From: Pezizomycotina sp. ARF18 | Taxonomy: Eukaryota; Ascomycota | Length of the DNA: 64,000 nucleotides | NCBI GenBank assembly: GCA_002224055.1 | Contig: AZLU01000080.1 | Coordinates: forward strand, 53,534-117,533 | Reading direction: 5' to 3' | Shown: positions 35,862 through 48,010 of the stretch, piece by piece | Layout: each line of letters opens with the position of its first letter | Position numbering within the stretch: position 1 is the first letter of the stretch | Translations under genes and position numbers: made by a program | The notes under the pieces: generated by a model | Databases searched by the model: none | What the model saw: the letters and a program-made list of their open reading frames with translations, nothing else | What the model was told of the DNA's origin: nothing

Positions 35862-38439
35862 ATTATATAGGTCGGATTATTTGATTGTTGAGAAAAAAAA
35901 GGGGGGTATCTTGTTTTAATATAAAGGTTCAAAGTAGTGTTAAATACTTAAGGTTTATAATATAATAATAAAATAAATAATTAAAAATAAATAAAATTAA
36001 ATAATAATCTCGGCTTTTGGTGCTGTTTTAGAGCTTCGTGGTGATCCTCTCGTGCTTATTTCCATTAAATGGTACAGTATTGTTCGAACAACCCAAGACA
36101 CACATTTCAAGATTGAAAATTTGAATTGTAGGAAAGGGGATTGGAAGTATTCAATATACATTGTATTTATATATCTGAATATCAGCAAGAGTTGGGTAAT
36201 GGATAGTATTTCTAATAAATAAAACGCCTCCAGAGCACTAGCACGTTTGTTTGGATAGAAGAAGGGATTGTGATAATAAAGTTATTAATAGAAAAGAAGA
36301 TTTGATAGCGAGCGATAAGAAACTACCGAAGAAGATTGACTGGAAACAAGAGAATAGAACATCCGCGACGGTTTAGAGTTATAGAGGCAAGGATGGAAGA
36401 AAAAATTTCCCTGGTATTCAATAACAAAAGATAATGCCGAGCGGTTAAAGTAGTATATAAAATAGTCAAAAAAGACCTGGATCCGATCTGGTCGCCTCCC
36501 GTTTATATTGAGCAACGGGAATATAACCATCGGGTATAAAGGTTGTAGCTTATTTTTCTTTCAAAGAGTGCAGAACACAAGTTGTGATTGCGCCGGAAGT
36601 TCCCTATCGACTTTTTTTGGGTTGTCTGATATTTGATTGGACGATAAAAAGGGGTATTTCTCCGTTATCGACGAAACATCGCTCGGCACAACGGTAGCGC
36701 CGCAAAATGTAAAATAATATAACTTCTTAAAACTCTTTAGACAGTCCAGTCCAAAGTAAGCGAGATAATAATGCAATTGTCTCTAGACAATAAGATCATA
36801 TTTGAGACTCCATTTTCGATAGCAAGAAGCTTTTATCGAATCGCCAGGTCCGGTAATGTGCAATCTAGGCCATTTGAGGAACCAATAAACTCACTACCGC
36901 AGAGTTTAGTTTTCATCACTGGCTAGACTAAGCCCGAAGGCCAGTCGAATCAATCAGGTTTAGTCGTCCTGATTGACGCTAGTTGTAATCTATATATAAC
37001 AAACCAGATATACCAACGCCAAAAAATTTCATCAAAAAACAAAAACAAAAGGAACAACATGAAGCTATTATCCCATACGACTGTATACCATTCCCCTGTT
37101 CCATTCATAATTTTTCTCAATTTGTTCTCTAGTCTTCTCCCTAAAATCCCAAATTCTACCGTCAGGAACAACCCAGCATAAAGATTTCATTGTGAGGTTT
37201 TTGGTTTTGGATTGTTTTTTTGTAATCCAGTATATATCGGTATTTCCCGTATAGCCATTCTTTGAATCTTTGAAGGCTGTTTCCACCAAATTCACAATAT
37301 GATCTTCATCTTATCTTGTATCTCATTAATCTCTCTTTCAATCTTTGTCTTGCTTCTTTTCTCAATACTTCGTAGTATGGACATTCACAAACACATGATG
37401 CGTTGTTTCCATTCTTTGCATTTTCCTTGTAGACATATTATCATTGACATATAATATAGCCAAAAAGCGTTACCATAGGGGCACTCAGTAGCAAGCCCGG
37501 GTACATGTCCAAGTCCCGTCTCAGTAACGGATCTCACAACCATCAAGCCACACCACACTCCAAGTGGCGTCAAGTATTCAAGCCTCAAAATGAACTTTAA
37601 GCCCCCAAGTAGCGATAGCTCGCGTTTTCGCCTTCCGAGTCTGCGTCGGGGAGCCGCTGCCCGAGCTCCCATGAGATCAGGATATCTTTGAGAGCTCAAA
37701 GGCAGATAGATGCCTGTGCGCAACTGTAAATTGTATATCTCCCCAATATATCGGTTGTATGTACCTGTGGAGTAGCATTGATCCGCGAATTACAGGATAT
37801 TTCCCGTCTTTGATATCGCGATGTAGTAATGAAGAGGCTATGTCAAAGAAGTGAGGCGCGTAACTGTTGAGTGAGCTTGCTGAGTCTATTAGCTAATAAA
37901 CGTATAAACGGATGATAGTTCGTGAACTGGGGAAGCTGACGATAGCGGCGAAGAGAGTCAATCTAGGTAAATCTTCGTGTGGAGCTTTAAGGCCTCTTTG
38001 GTTGACTAATAGTAACACAGTGGGGATTCGTTTCTTTCTCGTGTGTTTTATTCAATCAAAGGTGCCAGAGGGAAGAACTGGAGTTATATATAAAAACCTC
38101 ATAAAGAGAAGAAATGACAGAATCAGGGCAGTTGGCGCTTTTCGCTCCTGCAGTTTGGAGCTGCAACTCGTATATTTTGCGTTGTCCGTTATAACCCACT
38201 CTTTGCTTTTGCGACTGAACCAGGATCCTCGTTCCCTATCAATGGGAAAAAAAGAAAGAAAAAAGAAAAAAATGTCTCTTAATATTTTCATATTTTCTTT
38301 TTCTTCACCTTCTTCGTCTTGTGCGAGCTTTTTTACTTTCTCGTTAGATAGAGCTGGGGCGATGGGAACTAATAAAGCAATTTTAATAAAGTAATGTAAA
38401 GCAGTAAGGTTGTTCCTCGCGCGTAAAGAGGAAAATTAT
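35862..38439. other. Intergenic region with scattered coding-like scraps
   Basis: No secure gene. A minus-strand segment at 36561-36690 has protein-like text (VPSDVSSITEKYPFLSSNQ) ending in a stop, but no supporting splice site was found. A Lys-rich stretch at 37068-37390 is listed separately. The block 37490-37720 is more GC-rich than its flanks and contains no convincing ORF. Confidence 0.4.
37068..37390 (-). pseudogene. Coding-like fragment of unknown origin
   Basis: A minus-strand reading of 60-75 codons gives a coherent peptide (VNLVETAFKDSKNGYTGNTD, then YWITKKQSK, SLCWVVPDGRIWDFREKT). It is preceded in another frame by a charged helix-like piece (ERE-INEIQDKMKIIL). The Trp/Gly/Asp-containing text is more protein-like than the flanking DNA, but I do not recognise a family and see no start or splice context. 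It may be a gene remnant or part of an undetected gene. Confidence 0.3.
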
Positions 38440-38763
38440 ACTTTTTTTTTTTTTTGTTAGCCTTTCCTTTCCCTTTTTTTTTTTTCCTGCTTTCTTTCTT
38501 TCTTTCTTTTTCTTTCTCGTCCCCTTCTTCTCCCCCCTTATCACCATTTCAGTTTAAATAGGCCAATTCCCTCCCTCCTCCCCCAAAACTCTCTTCTAAC
38601 TTTCGCTTCCCTTCCCTTTTCCTCCCTTAGCCAATCCTCATCGTCCCATTACAATCCCCTTCTTCTGTCTGTCTCTTACTCCCCTTGCCAACGCCTCCTT
38701 TTCATAGCTGCTACTCACTACATCAAATCTCTCTCTCTACCTTTTGAGAATACCACTTCCGTA
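38440..38763 (+). promoter_or_regulatory. Pyrimidine-rich promoter/leader of HMG-CoA synthase
   Basis: The 320 bp before the start codon are C+T-rich on the coding strand, the usual look of promoters and leaders of highly expressed fungal genes. A TTTAAATA element is followed by a CCAAT box (ggccaattccc) at about 38554-38571. The start lies 190 bp further on. Confidence 0.5.
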
Positions 38764-40576
38764 ATGTCTGCTCCTCGTCCTACCAACTTGGCATCAAAGC
38801 ATCGATATCTACTTCCCAATCGTGTAAGTTGCTCCTGTAACTCTACCGGTGTTTTTTTCTATGTCTCTGCTCTCGAAGCAGTTCCTAATGAGTTCTTTTC
38901 TGCAGTGCGTCGACCAAGCTGAGCTTGAGAAATTCGATGGCGTTAGCACCGGAAAATATACAATCGGCCTAGGCCAAACCAAAATGGCGTTCTGCGATGA
39001 CCGTGAAGGTAAGAAGAGCTTTTTATAGTTCGGTGTCTATATGGCCTCAATTTACCACCACTCGAGCTTCTTTTTCTCTTTACTTCTTAGTCTCGAGGAA
39101 ACGACCCTAACGCGTTCCTTTTTTTTTTTTTTTTTTTTTCAGATATATACTCCATGGCCCTCACGGTCACCAAGTCTCTGCTCGAGAAGTACTCGATTGT
39201 ATACTTCGATAGGCTCGAGGTCGCACTGAAACCCTCCTTGACAAGTCGAAATCTGTCAAGACTGTCCTGATGCAGCTATTTTCCCCTTCGGGAAACACCA
39301 ACATTGAGGGTGTAGATACCGTTAATGCTTGCTACGGAGGTACGAACGCGCTTTTCATTCCGTCAACTGGATTGAAAGTTCCGCTTGGACGGCCGGGATG
39401 CTATCGTCATCGCCGGTGACATTGCTCTCTACAAAAAGGAGCCGCCCGCCCTACCGGTGGCGCTGGTATCGTTGCCATGCTCGTCGTCCTGATGCCAAGA
39501 TCGTCCTTGAACCTGGCAAGAGGGGCTCGTACATGCAACACGTACGACTTTTACAAGCCTGACTTCCACTCTGAATACCATACGTCGATGGACACTTCTC
39601 CCTACGATGCTACACTGAAGCCGTGGATTCCTGCTACAAGGCCTACAATAAACGTGAAGCACACTAAAGAAAAATGCCAGCAACCATGCCAACGGCAACG
39701 GTGTTGCGATTAGCAAAGAAGGATTGGATCGCTTTGATTACATGTGTTTCCACGCCCCGACTTGCAAGCTCGTCACCAAGTCCTACGCGCGCCTCTTCTA
39801 CAACGATTTTTTATCAAACCCTACATCAGAAAACTTTGAAGCCGTCCCCCAGGACATGCGGGAGCTCAACTACGAGCCTCGCTCACAGACAGGAACATTG
39901 AGAAGGTGTTCATGGGCCTGACAAGAAGAGGTTCGAAGACAGAGTTAAGCCTGCACTGGAAGCTCCCACCATGTGCGGCAACATGTACTGCGCGAGCTTA
40001 TACTCCGGCCTCGTTAGCTTGGCGAGCAACTGACCGGCAAGCGCGTGGGTATGTTCAGCTACGGAAGCGGTTCTCGCTAGCAGCTTGTTCAGCCTGAGAA
40101 TACGGGAAGGAACGGAAGAGCTGAAGGAGAAGCTCAACTTTCACGAACGGTTGGCCGCGAGGGAGGTTGTTGAGCCGAAGGTCTACGATGAGGTATATCT
40201 CAACTCCACACTTTCACATAAAAATTGAAACTGATTTACTAACAAATTTCTCTTTTTCTGTCTAGACTATGCTTCTGCGTGAGAAGGCACACCAACAGAA
40301 GAACTTCACCCCTCAAGGTGATATCTCCAGCCTGGAAAGGAACATATTTGTTGAGCCGAAGGTCTACGATGAGGTATATTCAACTCCACACTTTCACATA
40401 AAAATTGAAACTGATTTACTAACAAATTTCTCTTTTTCTGTCTAGCTATGCTTCTGCGTGAGAAGGCACACAACAGAAGAACTTCACCCCTCAAGTGATA
40501 TCTCAGCCTGAGGAAAGGAACATATTCTCGTCAGCGTCGACGATATGTTCCAGCGAAATACGCTGTCCAGGAGTAA
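38764..40576 (+). CDS. erg13: Hydroxymethylglutaryl-CoA synthase
   Basis: Cytosolic enzyme that condenses acetyl-CoA with acetoacetyl-CoA to HMG-CoA in the mevalonate/ergosterol pathway. Start MSAPRPTN at 38764; exon 1 ends at 38823 and the next begins [20 protein letters not shown] followed by [14 protein letters not shown]. Catalytic Cys is in [11 protein letters not shown] (TGC 39330-39332), the general-base Glu in the [12 protein letters not shown] segment (about 39230) and the catalytic His in [11 protein letters not shown] (39567-39569). Other family blocks are [20 protein letters not shown] and [12 protein letters not shown]. Introns have good donors and a TTACTAAC branch point near the end. 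The C-terminus VSVDDMF...YAVQE ends at 40576. The gene carries at least a dozen one-base slips and a duplicated exon-intron-exon block (listed separately), so as written it is unreadable although every conserved block is present. Confidence 0.95.
40167..40525 (+). repeat. 181-bp tandem duplication inside HMG-CoA synthase
   Basis: Block 40167-40347 is repeated at 40348-40525. Each copy contains the end of one exon (EPKVYDE), a whole intron with GTATAT donor and CTGTCTAG acceptor, and the start of the next exon (MLLREKAH). The copies differ only by small indels, including a lost base in the intron and several in the exon. An authentic gene would not need a repeated exon-intron-exon unit, and the C-terminal text continues only after the second copy. 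I consider it a local assembly error. Confidence 0.9.
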
Positions 40577-42350
40577 ACAAAGAGTTACGTTGAATAGCTT
40601 TCTTGTAATGGTTTTTTCACGATTTTTGTAATATACATTTTTAATGTCGTGACGTTTTTCCTTTGGTATAGAGACGCCTTTCTTTTGTAACCTTTATAAT
40701 GGCTTAGAAGGATGAACCACTTTTTAAACGGACTTTTCATCATTAACGGCGAAAAGATTTGATGGTTCCCGCTGCGGTTTTGATTATGATACCACTCTGA
40801 TACAGTTATTTCACATCTAGAAACTTCTTAATACTGCCTTACATAATAAACCAATTTAAGTAATTTATATTGTATATTCTATCCTCTTTCATCGCTCGGT
40901 ATCTTCCGAAGTATATGTTCGCTTTGCTTTTTTTCTTTGGTTTTTATCGATAAGACCCTTTGCTTTTTTTTTCTGAAAAAGATGCTGATTAGATTAGATC
41001 AGTGTCGAGAAAATTACTAGTAGAGCTTTTTTTTTTTTTGGTGGGTAAGGGATCGATTTCTCGCTTGACGCGGAGATGATATCACCGATACGCAAACCTC
41101 CACCCCAATTGAAAAGAAAGAAATTGTGGGAAAAACTTGTCAAAGGCTCACGACATTCCAGAACAAATAACGACCTCAAGAAGCGATAAATGGCAATTGT
41201 GTATGGCCATTTCCTATACAGAAACTAAAAGACTAAAAGAGCTCATAGGTATCACTAAGATTTGGGAAACCTGCTTACTGCAGTTCCTGTCTTTTGACTT
41301 TTTTTTGTCGGTGCTATGCTGAGCGAAACGGTAATACTTTCAGGCGCTGTTTTCGTCATCATTGGCTAAAAACTCCGGTCAAGACTGAGTATATGGTATC
41401 TTTCTATTTGACGGGAAATTGTGTTCCGTAGAAAAGAAAAAATGTAGTCCTTGTCCTACTGTAGCTTCTGTGTTTTGCCGTATATATCCTTCCTTTCTTT
41501 TTCCAAAATTCCCCAAGCTATGCCGGTAAATCCCCCTTCCAGCATGGTTTGTAGCTGCAAGCTGCAAGCTGCAGGTAGCCATAGCCCACCATGAAGTTGA
41601 CCATAGAGCAAGAGAAGAAGAGAACACGGTTTCTTTCTCTTTTCAACTTTGCGTCTTGGAAATATCGTTGTTGGAGGGGTCAATTGCATTTGGCTGCGGG
41701 GGTGGTGAACGTAGCAGGCGTTTTTCAGGCTTGCGAATGCTGTATACTTGATACGATGGCCTTGAGCTAGTCAATTAACAGCCCTCAAAAATGCTGGGAG
41801 GACTGTTCAAGCGCTGTTGCATATTGAACGGTGAGCTGCAGCTTCTCTGATTGGATGGAATAGTATGGAAAGTATGTTAAAAAACGGACCAGACAGACCA
41901 AGCAGAGAAAGAAAAAGGAAAAGAAAAAAGGCGTTAGCAAAAAAGGGTTGAGAGTCAAGAAGACGAAAGACCCAAAAGAAGGTTGGATTATCGACGAAGT
42001 GGTTATGTCATTATGATCAAATGAAATTCTATAATAATGATAAGTAACAATAAATATGGTGATACGGAGTTTTGAGAAATTCAATTTATTTTATTCTAGA
42101 GAGGCAAAATCAATAAATTATAAATAATTTAGATTTCGTATATAAATTGGGAAGACCGGCCATTCTTATTAAATTCTTTTTTAAAACTTCTTTCATAAAA
42201 AAAAAAACAATAGCAACAACGATAAAAGGATCTTTGGAAGAAAAAAAAAATAAAATAAAAAGAAAAAAGAATTCCGCTTTATAAAGCAAACAAAGTATAG
42301 GGAAAGTAAAAGAATATAACAGTAGTAGTACTTGCGGTATGTACCAAGGC
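40577..42350. other. Intergenic region
   Basis: No gene supported. The 3' flank of HMG-CoA synthase is AT-rich; further on there is a short gcaagct repeat near 41555-41572 and Lys/Phe-biased ORFs produced by A and T runs. The end of the stretch leads into the ish1 promoter. Confidence 0.5.
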
Positions 42351-42351
42351 G

Positions 42352-42360
42352 TATATATAA
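42352..42360 (+). promoter_or_regulatory. TATA box of the ish1 gene
   Basis: The sequence TATATATAA sits about 260 bp before the start codon, followed a few bases later by a CCCCT stress-response-type core (around 42363). TATA-containing promoters are typical of stress-inducible fungal genes, which fits the product; regulation itself is inferred. Confidence 0.55.
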
Positions 42361-42535
42361 GCCCCTCCGTCTCTATCTTCTTCCTTGCACCATTTCTCTC
42401 CACTCATTCATCATTACCATAAACTGACATCTCCGCAAAGAAACAAGACTACAAGCTAGAAACCAGGGTAGAAAGCAGTTTATCAATCTTTCACCTTTAA
42501 ACAGAGCTGTGAATCTCCAGTATTGTATTTTGAAG

Positions 42536-42608
42536 GTAAGTTGATGAAATGAAAGCTTTCCTGGCTATTACGTGGCTCAACTAACATTGAATCCCCTTTC
42601 CTGTTGAG
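42536..42608 (+). other. Intron in the 5' leader of ish1
   Basis: A GTAAGT donor at 42536, a CTAAC branch point near 42580 and an AG at 42607-42608 define a 73-bp intron that ends 11 bases before the ATG. A leader intron this close to the start is plausible in fungi and would explain the position of the promoter. Confidence 0.55.
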
Positions 42609-42619
42609 GCAACACAATT

Positions 42620-44628
42620 ATGAAGTTGTTCACTTCGTGCTCGTTGGAGCACTGTGTTTCCAGCAACGCTAGCTTCCAGCTGGTTCAGCAGCGCTAGTGA
42701 GTAACCCACTTCTTCCTTTCCTACAAACACGCTTCTTCACGTCGATTTCTTCAGGCAGAGGTTTGCCTAAATATTTGATTCTTGCCAACTTCCTAGAAGT
42801 TGCAAAAGCAATCAATTGGAAACCTTCGGCCCCCTCGTCGGGGAATTTACAGAATCTTCCTTCACCCGCCTTGCTTTTGCTTTCCTTGACTCCCTTACGT
42901 GTCCTTCTTGACGTGCTGGAGGGGTAATATGGCAACAGCGTGTGTGTAAGGAAAAGATCTCAAAAAACTGAAGAAAAAGCAAAACCTATTAGAAAATGAT
43001 GCAAAATGCGTGAATTGCAGCAAGACGTGCAGTGCGGGGTAGCATGCTTCATTTTTTCCAAAACGGAACACTGACTAAATATTTTCCGCTTCCTTTCTTC
43101 CTCTGCATCTACAACAAATGGCATGAAACCGAGCTAGAACGTTGGCTCAGCGATCACAATATCCGTATCGGACCGTAAGGATCTCGAGAACCTAGTCAAA
43201 GACAACTGGGAGAACAATGTTGTCACCCCTTACAACAGTGGGACTCCAACCAGCTTCAGCACTACTTGAACCAGAGGGTGTTGAGATTCAGGAGAAACAC
43301 AAGGAAACAGGGATTGGTTGGTCGAGCAACCAAGAAGAACTGGTACGAGAGGAGGCGAAAGCTGAGGAAGGATACGGAGATGCCAAAACTTGGGTCTTTG
43401 ATACGTGAGTTAAAAAAAGAAAAAAAATAATAATCCATTCCAAATTTCTTTCTGTTAAAACGGCTTTTGATATCTGATGAGCCAAACTTATCTGGTTTGC
43501 AACAATGGTCCGATAGTGATCTCAAGAAGTGGCTTGATGAGCACGGTTACCCTGCCCGCAATCCGGAAAACGTGACGAGCTCGTTGCCGCTGTTCGCCGT
43601 CGCTCCGCCGACCTCATTGAGGCTCGAAGATGCCAAGGACAGGGTTGCCGAAGCTACCTTCAACAAGTGGTCTGATAGTGAGCTCAAGCAATTCCTCGAC
43701 AAGAATGGCGTTCCGGTTCCCAAAACGGCAAGCGCGATGAACTTATCGCCCTCGCCCGCAGGAACAAGGCTAAGCTCACCGGTGACACCTTCTCCGCCTC
43801 CGTCACTTCCCTGTACGGTGCTGCTGCTCCAGCGTTGGCAGCGCCTACGCAAAGGCTACCGATTACGTCGTTGATACTGCGGCCAGTTGCTGATGCTGCC
43901 ATGGAAAACTGGAGCGATAGCCGCCTGAAGCTTACTCGACGCCAGGGGTGTCAATGTCCCTCAGAACGGCAAGCGTGACGAAGATGGTGGCTCTCGCCAG
44001 GCGCTACAAGTACTCGCATCCACCAAGTATGGACATTGGACCTTTGAGGACTGGTCTGTCGAAGATCTCAAGTAAGAAGACCTCATAAGAAAGATATAAG
44101 TCTCTACGTTTTTTTTTTCCACCCTAGAATTTTTTCTAACGTATGCTTTTCAGGAACTGGTTCAAAGAGCGTGGAGATGAAGCTGCCGCTGCGCTACTGG
44201 CACCCGTGAGGAGCTTGCTGCTTCGGCCGCTTCTGCTATAACGTCGCGTCTGAATCTGCTTCCTTGGTGGCGCTGGCGCTTACGCTTCTGTGACCTCAGC
44301 CCTTGCGAAGGCCACTGATGCTTCAGGTCCACCACCTTCGAAACCTGGTCCGAATCGGAGCTGAAGAACTACCTTGACTCCTATGGCATCAAGACTTACC
44401 AGGGTTCTACTAGGAACGAGCTCATCGCTAAGCCCGCCGCTGCAGACACGTCTTCTACAGCGGCTGGACCCAGGAGAGTGCACTGACAGGTTCTGGAGGC
44501 AGCTCGGTAATGTCAAGGACAGCATTCTGAGCACTGTTGGCCTCGGTAAAGCGACCGTCGATGAGAAGGCTGCCAAGGCTTCCGCTTGCAGCTCAGAAGA
44601 AGCCGAGGAACTCAAGGCCGAGCTGTAA
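42620..44628 (+). CDS. ish1: Ish1/Msc1-type stress-response protein
   Basis: Fungal protein with repeated Ish1 domains; homologues sit at the nuclear envelope/ER (fission yeast Ish1 partners Bis1 and rises in stationary phase and stress). Start MKLFTS with a hydrophobic, signal-peptide-like beginning. At least seven repeat units can be seen by their W-x(3-5)-L-x2-[WFY]-L core: NKWHETELERWLSD (43113), a unit near 43241, WSDSDLKKWLDEHG (43506), NKWSDSELKQFLDKNGV (43661), ENWSDSRLKAY-type (43902), EDWSVEDLKNWFKERG (split by an intron at 44072-44155) and ETWSESELKNYLDSYGI (44335). The C-terminal tail ends EEAEELKAEL. The intron after the signal peptide is unusually long (about 400 bp, from 42696). 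Many single-base slips lie inside conserved repeats. Confidence 0.88.
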
Positions 44629-45520
44629 GGTATCGGGTGACTTAAATCCTTTCTACTGCAAATTATTATTGAAAAAGAGGTCAAGTATACCTGAGGAATA
44701 GAGGGAGCATTGCTTGTGCAATCTCTTGAAAAAGAATTCAAAAGAAAAATTTTCTTTCCTAGCAGGAGTATGACTCCTTTTCCAAAATTTCAATTTATCA
44801 GTATTCTCAAATGGCTGCATGTTCCATATTTTCTTCTTTCGTCGGTTTCCGGTTCCCTTATTCTTTCCTTTTATTCCCCTTAATTCAAAGCTGCGTTCAA
44901 TCATTATTTATTATTGAATAACTTGCAAAAGGTACTATTCACCTATATGTATTTCAACATGTAGCATTATCAAAGTACTACCGGACGATAGGGAGGAAGC
45001 TTTTTTTCCTTTGTTTTTTTCTCTTTAATCATGATAAAATGATGTCATGTAAACGAGCTCTTTCCCTCCGTCTACTCCTAGTTTCTTCCTTTATTAGCTA
45101 AGAGATAGGATATCAATTTCTATCACTCAAAGGATTATTTCAAATAAAGAACTTATATTACAACTTAATTCGATCGTTAAAGTAGTATTGCCTAGCTTTT
45201 AGTGATCGTCAAACTGCCCTTCCTGCAAAAGCCTATAAACTTACACTATTCTTCACAATTCGAGCTGAAGGAACACAAGCTACGTACTAGTAGTCGATTT
45301 CTATATTTGATATTTGGCTGAAATATTTTACATGATAACGAGTACTTGATGGACTTAATTCTCAACCGCACGCACTCCGCAATATTAACAATCTTTTTTG
45401 TTCTCGCCGCGACTTGCAAAAATTCGCGTCTCCCACCATTTCAAGCTCCAAAACACCACAAATCTCCAAACCTCATAACTCTCAAGACCTACGACAGAGC
45501 TGCATTGCCTTTAAAGAGTG
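44629..45520. other. Intergenic region
   Basis: Nothing recognisable; AT-rich with short T runs. It contains the 3' flank of ish1 and the promoter of the CENP-H gene. Confidence 0.5.
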
Positions 45521-46471
45521 ATGACATCCGAATCTCTCCGCTCAATATGTCTATCCATTCTCCGCGCGAACGCCGAACATTCCTTCGGCTTCGGGGTTGC
45601 AGATCCCACACCGCCTAGATCGACGCCGTTCGACATATCCGAACTACTGTCGAACGAGGAGCAGGAGCTTCTGAATCTGTATATAGGTATACGCAGCTCA
45701 GGCTCGAGAGGCAGGCGCTGGAGAACGAGATTGGATGCTGAGAGGTGTGCTCCCACTGTGGTTTTAAATACGACTCTTTTATTCTCAAGCTACAAATACG
45801 ATGCGTTTAGCAGTTCAAAGCTATAAAAAGCACATGCGCTCACACTACATATAGAAGCAGGATCAGGAGGCACCGACCACATGGACGTCGACGCCGAAAA
45901 CGAAACGGAGGAGCTTAAAGCGCTGAAGGAAAAACTCACGACCGCGAAAGCTAAGTGCTACTGAAAGATAAAGTGGTCGACCACGTCCTCGTTACACGGC
46001 CGATACTGCGAGCTGTTCATTCGGGGAGGAACTCGCTGCAACATGAACGGTACGTCAGCCTCCATATATTACCGGCAATTTTTTCTGCGCTAATCTTGCT
46101 AACATGATACCACAGGGAACTCCTCCCTTACCTCCGTACCCGCGACCTCCTTTCCTCCCAACTCCTCCAGCTACACGAAACACGAAAAGACGTACAAAAT
46201 CAAACGCGCGCCGCGAGGGTACATCTGATCCACCAGGCCGACGAAAATAAAGAACTCGCGACGCGGATGAAGGAGCTCGAAGTACTAGACGAGATGAGAA
46301 ATAGCGTGCGAACGGAAATGACGATCGAGAAGGAGGTACAGCTACGGCACGCAAGGATGAGGTGGGATACTATACGCGGTGTGGTTTCTGGGTGATTGTG
46401 GGTAGCGGAGTAGATTGGGAAGGGATGAGAAGCTAGCTGAGGTTGTTTGGGATTGCGGCGGGGACGATTGA
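45521..46471 (+). CDS. fta3: CENP-H (Fta3-type) inner kinetochore protein
   Basis: CENP-H is part of the constitutive centromere-associated network (CENP-H/I/K/M in animals, Fta3/Sim4 complex in fission yeast) that sits on centromeric chromatin. The protein starts MTSESLRSICLSILRANAEH with an FDISELLSNEEQELLNLY segment. After an intron near 45689 come a coiled coil (EELKALKEKLTTAKAK, VVDHVLVTRPILRAVHSG) and a second coiled coil (ELATRMKELEVLDEMRNSVR). The family's C-terminal block reads RMRWDTIRGVV-G-IVGSGVDW and ends in VWDCGGDD before TGA at 46469. Total about 240 aa, the usual size. Introns lie near 45690, 45745-45858 and 46050-46115. Frame slips of one base occur near 45955, 46396 and 46426. 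Confidence 0.8.
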
Positions 46472-46676
46472 GAGCTTTTTATATAATTCTCACTTGCAAT
46501 TTTAGCGATTGAATCTTGTGATTCTTTCTGGCGTTATTAAGGTATCTTATAGTGCAATGCGATATACATAACTGCTTTCATGCCAATGATATTCAACCTG
46601 GTGATGCAACACCAGGCTATCGAGCTAGACGTTCTGGTCTAGCTAACTAATAATCCGTCAATGAAATGTTTAAACT

Positions 46677-47789
46677 TTAGCTTTCCTCCTTCTCCTTGTC
46701 TTGACCTAGCTCGCCCATGAAGTTTGTTAGCCATTTTTCACCGACTTTGTCCTGCCTCCCTTCTTCAGCTCTCTCTCCTCTCTCGACTTCTTTCCGTCGC
46801 TTTCTTTCCTCGCTTCCCGTCTGATCCTTTCCTTTTCCGTCCTCTCCGTTCCGCCTTGAGGGCCCCATCTCCTTCTCTCTCGTCTCATTATCCTTCGAGA
46901 ACTGGTAGAATCCCACACCTTCGTGCGTATCTCCGCCGTAGCATCGTAATGCGTGTCTTGCGCCTTGCGCTCACGCTCATCCATCTCCTCCAGCCGGTTG
47001 GAAAAGTCCTGTGCGTCAAATGCAGCGCTCTGTATCGCGTCGCCGTGATCAGAACGCGCGGCTGCGCCGGCAAAGCACTGTCCTCGTCGTCCTCATCTTC
47101 ATTACGTCTACCACCACTACCTCCGCCACTAAACGCCTTCCCCCGCTGCTCATGACGCTGCTGTTTGCGTTGCTCCCTCTTCGTCATCTTCCTGCTGCGC
47201 CCGAACTCATCTTCGTACTCTACCACCTCATCGTCGTCGGACTTTACAGATATATCCGACTCGTTGCCGTCGCTATCGTCGCTGCTCTCTTCCGCCGACG
47301 AGCCGTCATGCTCCCGCTGCTTCTCTGCCCACTTCCTATCAAAGTCTATCAGCGATCCCGCGCGTTCCTCCTCTGAGCCCGCCCAACCTCCTTTCCTCTT
47401 CTTCGCCGGCGGTACGTAATCCCCCTCTTCATGGCGTTGTACAGCCTCGTCTTCTCCTCCATCATCTTCCGCGACCTCCGCAGCGCTGCATCGTCGACGT
47501 AGCCGATGTCCCTGCTCGTCGTGCGTTGCTTCTCATCTGTGTCGTTGTCCCGCGCGGCGCGCTTCGATACTCCTTTGTTCGCGGGCCGCTTGAATATGTC
47601 GTCGTTTTTGCTACCGCTCTTGCTGCTCAGCGATGGGCGCTTTTTGCCTTTCGTCGCTGCGCCGCCGGTGGAGGACTTTTGCGCTACTAAGCGGGCAGTT
47701 CGCTGGACAAAGCGATGCAGGATGCTGAGGATATGGGGTGGCTATTTCGTGCTTCGGCTTGGGCGGCCGTATAGGTCGGAGCTCTGCAT
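46677..47789 (-). CDS. CCDC174-like DUF4078 protein
   Basis: Nuclear, highly charged protein of the CCDC174 family, linked in animals to the exon-junction/spliceosome machinery. The ATG at 47789 begins MQSSDLYGRP. The conserved N-terminal part has DIGYVDDAALRRSRKMMEEK, TRLYNAMKRGDYVPP and SLIDFDRKWAEKQREHDG, followed by an acidic Ser/Asp run and VEYEDEFGRSRKMTKREQR. The DUF4078 hallmark VGFYQFSKD precedes a Lys/Glu/Arg-rich tail ending DKEKEES. No intron is obvious. It converges on the CENP-H gene, whose stop is 205 bp away. A few one-base slips occur (about 47760, 46900). Identification rests on the ordered motifs; function is by family. Confidence 0.82.
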
Positions 47790-48010
47790 CGCTGCAAGGA
47801 ATTGAAGAGGGAGTGACGATTACAGCTGTTCTTTGTTAGGGTGGAGTTTTCTTGTTATGGAGTCAAGGATGAAAGTTGAAGAGGTTCAATTGAATCTTCG
47901 GTTGAAAAATAAGCCTCTAAAGTCCCACGACACGCACACTCCGCCGTGCAAAATGAGCGCACAAAGTTTGTATATACATTTCCGAGTAAGAAATTTTCGA
48001 TATCGACTTT
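47790..48010. promoter_or_regulatory. Upstream region of the CCDC174-like gene
   Basis: Short spacer between the divergent CCDC174-like start and the tRNA-Ser. No motif stands out; AT-rich sequence lies before the tRNA, as is usual for RNA polymerase III genes. Confidence 0.4.
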
